From NCBI GenBank assembly GCA_934254835.1, contig CAKQMI010000020.1, positions 1 to 32,498 of the forward strand: 32,498 bases of DNA, written 5' to 3'. Under the pieces are notes generated by a model. That model had not been told where the DNA came from and made no database searches. It saw nothing but the letters and a program-made list of their open reading frames with translations. Positions 23,172 to 30,398 of the stretch are shown piece after piece. This DNA comes from an uncultured Clostridia bacterium (GTDB lineage Bacteria; Bacillota; Clostridia; Christensenellales; CAG-917). Within the stretch, counting starts at the first letter, position 1. The number at the start of each line of letters is the position of its first letter. Both the position numbers and the translations under genes were made by a program.

Positions 23172-24452
23172 TTATTTGATTACTTCAAGTCCGCCCATAA
23201 ACGGTCTCAGAACCTCGGGCACCGTGACCGAGCCGTCGGCGTTTTGGTACTGCTCGACAAGTGCGGGCAGGATACGGCTTGTTGCAAGTCCGCTTCCGTT
23301 TAAGGTGTGCACGAAGCGGGTTTTGCCCGTGGCGGAGTCGCGGAAACGGGTGTTGTTGCGTCGCGCCTGATAGTCGCGCGCGTTCGACACGCTGGACACT
23401 TCCTTGAAAATGCCCATCGACGGAATCCATACTTCGATATCGGTTGTGCGAGCCATCGACGCCGAGCAGTCACCCGCGGCAAGTTTCGACACGCGGTGAT
23501 AAAGCCCCAGCTTTTCGACAAGACCGCTCGCCTTATTGACAAGTTCCTCGAACGCTTCGTCGCTGTGGTCGGGGTGGGTGTACTGCACCATTTCGACCTT
23601 ATTAAACTGATGTCCGCGAATCATACCGCGCTCCTCGCTACGATAGCTTCCCGCCTCCTTCCTGAAACACGGGGTATATGCGAACATTTTCATCGGGAGT
23701 TTGCTTTCGTCGACGATTTCGCCCGAGTAAATATTGACAAGTGCGGTTTCTGCCGTCGGCAACATAAAGCGATTTTTCTTGCGATCCTCATCGACGTCCA
23801 ACCAATAGACCTCGTCCGCAAACTTAGGGAATTGTCCCGCTCCGAACCCGCAGTTGTAGCCGAGTTGCAAGGGGGGCAAAATAAATTCGTAACCGTCCTT
23901 TAAGTGCTCGGAAACAAAGAAGTTCAAAAGCGCCCATTCAAGCCTTGCGCCGACGCCACGGTACATCCAAAATCCACCGCCCGACAATTTCACTCCGCGC
24001 TCGTAGTCGATAAGATTCAAGCCGGTGCAAAGATCGACGTGGTTTTTCGGCGTAAAGTCAAACTCGGGCATTTTGCCGACGACTTTTTGCACGGCGTTGT
24101 TTTCCTTTCCGCCCGCAACGAGGTCGTCGTCGGGAAGGTTGGGAAGACAAGCGACGAAGTTGAAAATTTTGTCCTGAAGCTCTGCGATTTTTGCGTCGTC
24201 TTCGGCAATTTCTTCGCCGATTTTTCTCATTTCGTCAAAGATAGCGTCAACGGGTTTGCCCTCTTTTTTCAAGCGGGGGATATCCGCCGACACCTTATTT
24301 TTTCTGGCTTTCAGACTTTCGACGTCCGAAATAAGCGCGCGTCTGTCGGCGTCCCACTCCAAAAGAGCGGTAAAATCTACGTCACATTCTTTCTTTTTCA
24401 GCGACGCTTTGACGGCGTCGGGATTACTGCGAATCAAGTTAATATCAATCAT
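23172..24452 (-). CDS. serS: Seryl-tRNA synthetase
   Basis: A class II synthetase that charges tRNA-Ser (and tRNA-Sec where present). The 426-residue protein has the usual N-terminal helical arm (about 28-100, coiled coil) that contacts the tRNA long variable arm. The catalytic core includes LPTAETALVN, motif 2 with FRKEAGS (263-269) and RGMIRGHQFNKVEM, FKEVSSVSNARDYQARR, and motif 3 with NGSGLATSRILPALVEQYQ (385-403). An AGGAG site lies seven bases before the ATG. It starts nine bases after the leuS stop, so the two form an operon. No T-box is seen. Confidence 0.97.
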   Translation of the reverse strand: MIDINLIRSNPDAVKASLKKKECDVDFTALLEWDADRRALISDVESLKARKNKVSADIPRLKKEGKPVDAIFDEMRKIGEEIAEDDAKIAELQDKIFNFVACLPNLPDDDLVAGGKENNAVQKVVGKMPEFDFTPKNHVDLCTGLNLIDYERGVKLSGGGFWMYRGVGARLEWALLNFFVSEHLKDGYEFILPPLQLGYNCGFGAGQFPKFADEVYWLDVDEDRKKNRFMLPTAETALVNIYSGEIVDESKLPMKMFAYTPCFRKEAGSYRSEERGMIRGHQFNKVEMVQYTHPDHSDEAFEELVNKASGLVEKLGLYHRVSKLAAGDCSASMARTTDIEVWIPSMGIFKEVSSVSNARDYQARRNNTRFRDSATGKTRFVHTLNGSGLATSRILPALVEQYQNADGSVTVPEVLRPFMGGLEVIK

Positions 24453-24461
24453 ATATTTCTC

Positions 24462-26891
24462 CTATATAACGAAGTTGATAAGGCGATGGGGTATTACGAC
24501 GACTTTTTTGATTTCCGCGCCGTCGAGAAGTGCTTTGACCTCGTCGGAAGCGAGCGCGATTTTTTGGATTTCGTCCTTGTCGGCACCCGACGGAACGACG
24601 ATTTTCGCCTTGACACGGCTGTTGATTTGCACCGCAAGTTCCAGCTCGTCCTTGATGAGGGCTTTTTCGTTGACCGCGGGGAACGACTCGTTGAAAATCG
24701 TGGCTTTGTTGCCCAAGACTTCCCACAATTCCTCCGCAAAGTGAGGCGCGAACGGCGCAATCACTTTCACAAGATCAACGACGCCGTCCTTGAACACTGC
24801 GTTTTTGTCGGTGACTTTGTTTTCGTAGTCGGTCAGCGCGTTGGTAAACTCCATAATGCGCGCGATTGCGGTGTTGAACGCAAAGTTTTCGGTGTCCGCC
24901 GCCACGCACTTAATCGTGTTGTTCCTGACGTACTCGATATTCTTTTCGGCAGGCGTCAGCGGATTGTTGTTGTAAGAAAAAGTCCTGCTGTGGCAAACGA
25001 GCCTTTCAACCCTGTCCATAAAGCGTTGAATACTTTCCAGCCCTTTGTCGTTCCACGGACCGCCCTCGACGTAAGAAAAACCGAACATAAGATAAAGCCT
25101 GAACGCGTCACTGCCAAACTTTTCGATGAGGGTGTCGGGCGAAATGACGTTTCCGCGGGACTTGCTCATTTTTTGACCGTCGGGCCCCAAAATCGTGCCT
25201 TGGTGCACAAGCGACTTGAACGGTTCGTCAAAGTCAAGATAACCCATATCGCGCAGGGCTTTCGTGAAAAATCTTGCGTACAAAAGGTGCATGCAGGCGT
25301 GCTCGGCACCGCCGATATATTTGTCGACAGGCAACATTTTGTCAACCTTTTCGCGGTCGAACGCGATTTTGTCGTTTTTGGGATCGACGTATCTCAGATA
25401 ATACCAGCTACTGCAAACGAAAGTGTCCAAAGTGTCGGGATCGCGTTTTGCGTCCGCTCCGCACACGGGGCATTTGACGTTCATAAACTCTTCGCACTTT
25501 TTGAGCGGGCTTTCGCCGTCGGGAGTGAAGTTGACGTTGTAGGGAAGCTCCACGGGCAAGTCCTTTTCGGGGACGGGCACCGCTCCGCAATGCGGACAAT
25601 GTATAACGGGAATAGGCGCGCCCCAATAACGTTGACGCGAAATAAGCCAGTCGCGCAGACGGTAGTTGGTTTTGAGTTCCCCTTTCCCTTCTTTTTCAAG
25701 TTTTTTGATGACGGCGATGCGTCCTTCCTCGGTGGTCATACCGTCGAACTCGCCACTGTTGCACATAATGCCGTACTCGGTGTAAGGCAAATCGTCGGGC
25801 GAGCCGTCCTTGCTCCTTATTACTCTTTCGATGGGCAAGCCGTGTTTTTTGGCGAAGACGTAGTCGCGGTCGTCGTGCGCCGCAACGCCCATAACCGCGC
25901 CCGTGCCGTAACTTGCAAGAACGTAGTCGGCAACAAGAATGGGAATTTCTCTGCCGTTGATGGGGTTGATGGCGTAACTTCCCGTAAAGACGCCCGTCTT
26001 TTCGCGCGAGGACGAAAGACGCTCGATTTCGTTGATTTTACTGCATTGCGCCCTGTAATCCTCGATAATTTGTTTGTTTTCTTCTGTGACGACCTCGTCT
26101 ACAAGGGGGTTTTCGGGGGCAAGTACGACGTATGTTATACCGAAAATCGTGTCGGCACGAGTGGTGAACGCACGGAATTTGACGTCCTTGTCTTTGACCT
26201 GAAACTCGATTTCACCGCCCGTGGATTTGCCAATCCAGTGCTTTTGCATAAGTTTGGTTTTTTCGGGCCAGTCGAGCTTGTCGATATCGTTCAAAAGTTC
26301 CTCGGCGTACTTCGTAATGCGGAAGAACCATTGCGTCAGATTTTTGCGAACGACCGTCTCCCCGCACCTTTCGCAACAACCGTCCTCGACCTGCTCGTTG
26401 GCAAGCACCGTTTGGCACGAAGGACACCAGTTGACGGGGGCTTCCTTTCTGTATGCCAAGTCGTGTTTGTACATTTGCAAGAAAAGCCATTGCGTCCATT
26501 TATAGTAGTTCGGATCGCAGGTGACGACCTCGTAATCCCAGTCGTACGTCGCGCCGATGTTTTTGAGTTGCTGTTCCATCGTGGCGATGTTTTTCAGAGT
26601 GCTGTCTTTCGGGTGAATGCCCGTTTTTATGGCGTAGTTTTCGGCGGGGAGACCGAACGCGTCGAACCCCATCGGCTGAAACACTTCGTAGCCTTGCATC
26701 CGCTTAAACCTCGCGAAACTGTCCGACGGACCGTAGTTGAACCAGTGCCCGACGTGCAGTTTTGCGCCCGACGGATACGAAAACATCTCAAGAACGTAAT
26801 ACTTTTTGTCGATTCTCGACTTGTCGAACTTATAGGTTTTTTCCTCTTCCCATTTCTTATTCCATTTTGCTTCGACTTCAAGCATATTCAT
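24462..26891 (-). CDS. leuS: Leucyl-tRNA synthetase
   Basis: A class I synthetase for leucine with proofreading. The 809-residue protein has YPSGAKLHVGHW (HVGH at 46-49), a CP1 editing domain with TTRADTIFGITYVV, zinc-binding CPHC and CPVC pairs in the domain before the signature, and KMSKSRGNV near 572-580. The C-terminal anticodon-binding helices and the small C-terminal domain end near VVVIPHRLINFVI. The start at 26891 has a GAGG site eight bases upstream. The second Met (26885) is an alternative. The leader is short (about 28 bases), which leaves no room for a T-box. serS follows in the same operon. Confidence 0.98.
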   Translation of the reverse strand: MNMLEVEAKWNKKWEEEKTYKFDKSRIDKKYYVLEMFSYPSGAKLHVGHWFNYGPSDSFARFKRMQGYEVFQPMGFDAFGLPAENYAIKTGIHPKDSTLKNIATMEQQLKNIGATYDWDYEVVTCDPNYYKWTQWLFLQMYKHDLAYRKEAPVNWCPSCQTVLANEQVEDGCCERCGETVVRKNLTQWFFRITKYAEELLNDIDKLDWPEKTKLMQKHWIGKSTGGEIEFQVKDKDVKFRAFTTRADTIFGITYVVLAPENPLVDEVVTEENKQIIEDYRAQCSKINEIERLSSSREKTGVFTGSYAINPINGREIPILVADYVLASYGTGAVMGVAAHDDRDYVFAKKHGLPIERVIRSKDGSPDDLPYTEYGIMCNSGEFDGMTTEEGRIAVIKKLEKEGKGELKTNYRLRDWLISRQRYWGAPIPVIHCPHCGAVPVPEKDLPVELPYNVNFTPDGESPLKKCEEFMNVKCPVCGADAKRDPDTLDTFVCSSWYYLRYVDPKNDKIAFDREKVDKMLPVDKYIGGAEHACMHLLYARFFTKALRDMGYLDFDEPFKSLVHQGTILGPDGQKMSKSRGNVISPDTLIEKFGSDAFRLYLMFGFSYVEGGPWNDKGLESIQRFMDRVERLVCHSRTFSYNNNPLTPAEKNIEYVRNNTIKCVAADTENFAFNTAIARIMEFTNALTDYENKVTDKNAVFKDGVVDLVKVIAPFAPHFAEELWEVLGNKATIFNESFPAVNEKALIKDELELAVQINSRVKAKIVVPSGADKDEIQKIALASDEVKALLDGAEIKKVVVIPHRLINFVI

Positions 26892-26926
26892 AGGAAATAC
26901 CTCGTAGATTAAAAAATATACATTAG

Positions 26927-26955
26927 ATTATATCAAAGTAAGAATAATAAGTAAA
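26927..26955 (-). promoter_or_regulatory. Promoter of leuS-serS
   Basis: On the minus strand, TTTACT (26950-26955), a 17-bp spacer and TATAAT (26927-26932). Transcription should start near 26920, about 30 bases before the leuS ATG. Confidence 0.75.
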
Positions 26956-26983
26956 CAAAAAACGGCTGAAATTTTTGCGACTT

Positions 26984-27017
26984 AAAAAAAGAACCGCTTT
27001 GAAAACCTCAAAGCGGT
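26984..27017 (-). terminator. Terminator of ychF
   Basis: A 10-bp stem, ACCGCTTTGA (26993-27002) with TCAAAGCGGT (27008-27017), and a five-base loop. On the minus strand it is followed by TCTTTTTTT. Confidence 0.9.
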
Positions 27018-27044
27018 GATTATTATCGTTTGTTATTTTGCGGT

Positions 27045-28130
27045 TTATACGTTAAAACGGAACAAAACGACGTCATCGGGTTGCATGACGTAGTCCTTGC
27101 CCTCGCTTCGTACCTTGCCTTTTTCTTTGGCGGCGTTGAAACTGCCAAGTGACAAAAGCGTGGGATAATCTACTATTTCCGCACGGATAAACCCCTTTTC
27201 AAAGTCGCTGTGGATTTTTCCTGCCGCTTGCGGTGCTTTCGTTCCGCGCTCGATTGTCCAGGCTCGGACTTCCTTTTCGCCCGCCGTCAGATAACTGATG
27301 AGCCCCAAAAGTTTATAGCACGCGGTGATGAGTTTCGGCAGTGCGCCCTCTTCGATTCCGAGGTCGTCCAAAAAGGCTTTTCTTTCGTCTTCGGACAAAC
27401 TTGCAAGTTCTTCCTCGATTTTTGCGGAAATCACGACGACTTCGCTCCCCTCGTTTTTCGCGTATTCTTCGACGGCTTTCGTATATTCGTTTCCGCCCGT
27501 TTGGTCTTCCGACACGTTGGCGCAATAAATGACGGGTTTGTCGGTCAGCAGAAAAAACTGTTTGACCGCTTCTTTTTCGTCGTCCGAAAGTTCCATAGTG
27601 CGCACGGGTTTTCCGCTTTCCAGCCACTTATAAATGCGCGTGAGGAGGTTGGCTTCTTCGATGAATTTTTTATCCCCGCCTTTCGCCATCGACTGCGCCT
27701 TTGCGATGCGACGCTCGACCGTTTCCATATCGGCGAAAATCAATTCCAGATTTATGGTTTCGATGTCGTCCACGGGATCGACTTTGCCCGAAACGTGCGT
27801 GACGTTTTCGTCGTCGAAGCACCTGACGACGTGCACGATCGCATCGACTTCCCTGATGTGCGACAAGAATTTATTCCCCAGCCCTTCGCCCTTGGACGCG
27901 CCCTTGACAAGCCCCGCGATATCCACGAATTCCACCGTGGCGGGGGTGATTTTTTTGCTGTTGTAAAGGTCGGCAAGTTTTTGAAGCCTGTCGTCCGGCA
28001 CCGCAACAACGCCCACGTTGGGCTCTATCGTGCAAAAAGGATAGTTCGCGCTCATCGCGCCCGCGTTTGTAATTGCGTTGAACAAAGTGCTTTTCCCGAC
28101 GTTCGGGAGTCCCACTACGCCTAATTTCAT
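27045..28130 (-). CDS. ychF: Ribosome-binding P-loop ATPase YchF (Obg family, OLA1-like)
   Basis: A universally conserved P-loop NTPase that prefers ATP and associates with ribosomes. The 361 residues match the usual ~363. Motifs: G1 GLPNVGKST at the N-terminus, switch region NYPFCTIEPNVG, G3 DIAGLVKGASKGEGLGN, a coiled-coil arm in the middle (ETVERRIAKAQ), and a C-terminal TGS-like domain ending in RSEGKDYVMQPDDVVLFRFNV. The start at 28130 has AGAGGTG just upstream. The frame stays open far beyond it, but that region is antisense to argS and unrelated to the family. Its promoter at 28158-28186 is divergent from that of argS. Confidence 0.97.
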   Translation of the reverse strand: MKLGVVGLPNVGKSTLFNAITNAGAMSANYPFCTIEPNVGVVAVPDDRLQKLADLYNSKKITPATVEFVDIAGLVKGASKGEGLGNKFLSHIREVDAIVHVVRCFDDENVTHVSGKVDPVDDIETINLELIFADMETVERRIAKAQSMAKGGDKKFIEEANLLTRIYKWLESGKPVRTMELSDDEKEAVKQFFLLTDKPVIYCANVSEDQTGGNEYTKAVEEYAKNEGSEVVVISAKIEEELASLSEDERKAFLDDLGIEEGALPKLITACYKLLGLISYLTAGEKEVRAWTIERGTKAPQAAGKIHSDFEKGFIRAEIVDYPTLLSLGSFNAAKEKGKVRSEGKDYVMQPDDVVLFRFNV

Positions 28131-28157
28131 ACTACACCTCTGATTTTTGTCGAAAAT

Positions 28158-28186
28158 ATGATACAACATTTTTGACGGGGAGTAAA
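28158..28186 (-). promoter_or_regulatory. Promoter of ychF
   Basis: On the minus strand, TTTACT (28181-28186), a 17-bp spacer and TATCAT (28158-28163), about 28 bases before the ATG. Confidence 0.65.
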
Positions 28187-28205
28187 GAGAAAGGCGATAC
28201 TTTGG

Positions 28206-28234
28206 TTTACAAAATATAATTGCTATGATAAAAT
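28206..28234 (+). promoter_or_regulatory. Promoter of argS
   Basis: TTTACA (28206-28211), a 17-bp spacer and TAAAAT (28229-28234). It is followed by an A-rich leader of about 37 bases with AAAGGT before the ATG at 28278. No T-box or other structured leader is visible. Confidence 0.65.
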
Positions 28235-28277
28235 AACGTAAATAAAAAGAGTAAAAGTCATCAAAAAAAGGTAATTT

Positions 28278-30182
28278 ATGGATTACAAACACGAGATTTC
28301 GCAACTTATCAACATCGACGGCGTCGAGCAATCCGACGTCGAATCGCTTATCACCGTGCCGAAGGAGAGCGACAACGGCGATTATTCCTTGCCCTGCTTC
28401 CGTTTTGCAAGGGTTTTGAGAAAGGCTCCCGACAAAATCGCCGAGGAACTTGCCGAGGATATCCTCGCCCGCATCAAAAGAATCAGCCGTATTCACACAA
28501 GGCTTTCCGCCGTGCGCGAGTTTGTGAAAAGCAAGCGACCGTTGCAAGTTCTCCTGTCCGAGGACGAAATGAAAGATTTCAAAACCGACTTCACCGCCCT
28601 TGGAAAGTCCTTTGAAAAACTGTCCGAAGCCGTGGAGCAATCGGAGCCGAAAAAACGTGCCGACGCTTTCTTTTATCTGGCGTCGCTTGCGGGATTTGTC
28701 GAAAAGGTCGAGGCGAAAAACGGCTATCTCAACTTTTACCTCAACAAAAGCGCGTACAACAAGATTATTTTGGACAAGGTTGTCGCCGAGGGCGATAAGT
28801 ACGGCTCGGCAAATATCGGCGAAGGCAAGACGGTCTGCTTGGACTACTCTTCCATCAACATCGCAAAGCCGTTCCATATCGGACACCTTATGACGACGGT
28901 CATCGGAGCCGCTCTTTACCGCACGTTCAAATTTTTGGGATATAACGCGGTCGGCATCAACCACCTTGGCGACTGGGGCACGCAGTTCGGAAAGCTCATC
29001 GTCGCGTACAAACTCTGGGGCGACAAAGACGACATCGAAAAACGCGGTATCCGCGCCCTTTTGGACATATACGTCCGCTTCCACAAAGAGGCGGAACTGA
29101 ACGACTCTCTCAACGACGAGGCGCGCCGTTACTTCAAGCTCATCGAGGACGGCGACGAGGAAGCCCTTGCCCTTTTCAACTGGTTCAAGGACGTCACGAT
29201 GAAAGAGGTTGACAGGACATACAAGCGTCTGAAAGTAACCTTTGACAGCTACGCCGGCGAAAGCTTTTACAACGACAAAATGCAACCCGTCATCGACGAG
29301 CTGAACGAAAAAGGATTGCTCAAAGACAGCGAGGGCGCAAAGGTCGTGGACTTGTCCGAATTCAACATGCCCCCGTGCCTGATCTTAAAGGCGGACGGCG
29401 CGACGCTGTATGCCACTCGTGACCTTGCCGCGGCGTTCTATCGCAAGAAAACTTACGACTTCCACAAATGCCTGTACGTTGTGGCTTATCAGCAAAATCT
29501 GCACTTTAAGCAGTGGTTTAAGGTCGTTGAACTTATGGGTTACGACTGGTACAAGGATTTGGAGCACGTCGCATTCGGTATGGTTTCGATGGAAGACGGC
29601 GCAATGAGCACCCGCGAAGGCAAGGTCGTTTTCTTGGAAGACGTACTCAACAAAACCGTCGAAAAAGCCCGCGCTATTTTGGACGAAAAATCAAAAGGTC
29701 TTGAAAATAAAGACGCCGTCGCCGAGGATATCGGCGTGGGCGCGGTCGTCTTCTCAGCCCTTTACAACAACCGCATAAAAGACGTCGTTTTCAGTTTCGA
29801 CCGCGTGCTGTCGTTCGAGGGCGAAACGGGACCGTACGTCCAGTACACCCACGCCCGTTGCACCAGCGTCTTGAGCCGTGCGGAAATCACCAAGGACGTC
29901 GATTACTCCGCGCTCGACAATGCTGAGGCAAACGCCGTGGTCAAGGCAATCGCATCCTTCCCCTCCGCCATCAAAGACTCCGCCGAAAAGTACGAGCCGT
30001 GCTATATCTCGCGCGCCGTCATGGCGGTCTGTCAGGCGTACAACAAGTTCTACTTCGAGCACCGCATTCTCGACGCGACGGAGCCTCAAAGAAACGCCAT
30101 GCTCATTCTCACCAAAGCAACGAAACAAGTCATCAAAACGGGATTGTCGCTTTTGGGCATCACCGCCCCCGACAAGATGTAA
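28278..30182 (+). CDS. argS: Arginyl-tRNA synthetase with an N-terminal domain insertion
   Basis: A class I synthetase for arginine. The protein has 634 residues, about 70 more than the common bacterial form (~560). Signature parts: N-terminal additional domain (NGDYSLPCFRFARVLRKAPD, 33-52), the INIAKPFHIGH motif (193-203), HLGDWGTQFGKL, the MSTREG signature near 434-440 in place of KMSKS, and the C-terminal anticodon-binding DALR domain ending in LLGITAPDKM. The extra segment lies at about 64-136, between AEELAEDIL and LAGFVEKVEAKNGYLNF. It is rich in Lys, Glu, Arg and Ser and looks helical. The ribosome site is AAAGGT, six bases before the ATG. Confidence 0.97.
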   Translation: MDYKHEISQLINIDGVEQSDVESLITVPKESDNGDYSLPCFRFARVLRKAPDKIAEELAEDILARIKRISRIHTRLSAVREFVKSKRPLQVLLSEDEMKDFKTDFTALGKSFEKLSEAVEQSEPKKRADAFFYLASLAGFVEKVEAKNGYLNFYLNKSAYNKIILDKVVAEGDKYGSANIGEGKTVCLDYSSINIAKPFHIGHLMTTVIGAALYRTFKFLGYNAVGINHLGDWGTQFGKLIVAYKLWGDKDDIEKRGIRALLDIYVRFHKEAELNDSLNDEARRYFKLIEDGDEEALALFNWFKDVTMKEVDRTYKRLKVTFDSYAGESFYNDKMQPVIDELNEKGLLKDSEGAKVVDLSEFNMPPCLILKADGATLYATRDLAAAFYRKKTYDFHKCLYVVAYQQNLHFKQWFKVVELMGYDWYKDLEHVAFGMVSMEDGAMSTREGKVVFLEDVLNKTVEKARAILDEKSKGLENKDAVAEDIGVGAVVFSALYNNRIKDVVFSFDRVLSFEGETGPYVQYTHARCTSVLSRAEITKDVDYSALDNAEANAVVKAIASFPSAIKDSAEKYEPCYISRAVMAVCQAYNKFYFEHRILDATEPQRNAMLILTKATKQVIKTGLSLLGITAPDKM

Positions 30183-30300
30183 CGCGGGCGTTACAATGAA
30201 ATAAATTCGCCGACGGCGAATTTGTGAAATCCGTTTTCCAACCGACTGAAATCGCCCCGTCGATGAACTTTGCCTTCTGGCAAGTTGCGGATTTCAATTT
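30180..30300. repeat. Array of miniature hairpins with TGAAAT spacers
   Basis: Begins with TAACG/CGTTA (30180-30193), whose first three bases are the argS stop codon. Next is a 9-bp stem AAATTCGCC (30203-30211) with GGCGAATTT (30215-30223), and later TTGCC (30270-30274) with GGCAA (30279-30283). Spacers are AATGAAAT (30195-30202), GTGAAAT (30224-30230), CTGAAAT (30246-30252) and ATGAACT (30263-30269). An 8-base pair at a distance, GAAATCCG (30226-30233) with CGGATTTC (30288-30295), closes the whole region. Confidence 0.72.
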
Positions 30301-30339
30301 TCTTTGGCGTCAACCAAAATATTCCTTTCATCAAAAACA

Positions 30340-30364
30340 AAACCCCTGCGCTTTGCAGGGGTTT
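30340..30364. terminator. Bidirectional terminator between argS and the BspA-like gene
   Basis: A 10-bp stem AAACCCCTGC (30340-30349) with GCAGGGGTTT (30355-30364) and a five-base loop. T-rich tracts follow on both strands. It serves the convergent genes ending at 30182 and 30399. Confidence 0.88.
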
Positions 30365-30398
30365 GTTTTATAAAGAATAATCAATAACGTTGCCGCTA

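Noticed and set aside
23904..26912. A 1002-codon open frame on the plus strand antisense to leuS and serS
   Set aside because: The opposite strand encodes two unmistakable synthetases. The antisense translation has no recognisable motif and reflects codon bias that avoids stops on the complementary strand.
26892..27044. T-box riboswitch upstream of leuS
   Set aside because: The promoter lies about 30 bases before the ATG, and the remaining gap holds only the ychF terminator. No T-box sequence or antiterminator is visible. argS, glnS and serS leaders are also too short.
28131..29285. N-terminal extension of ychF of about 385 codons
   Set aside because: It is antisense to argS. YchF begins at the canonical MKLGVVGLPNVGKST with its own ribosome site and promoter.
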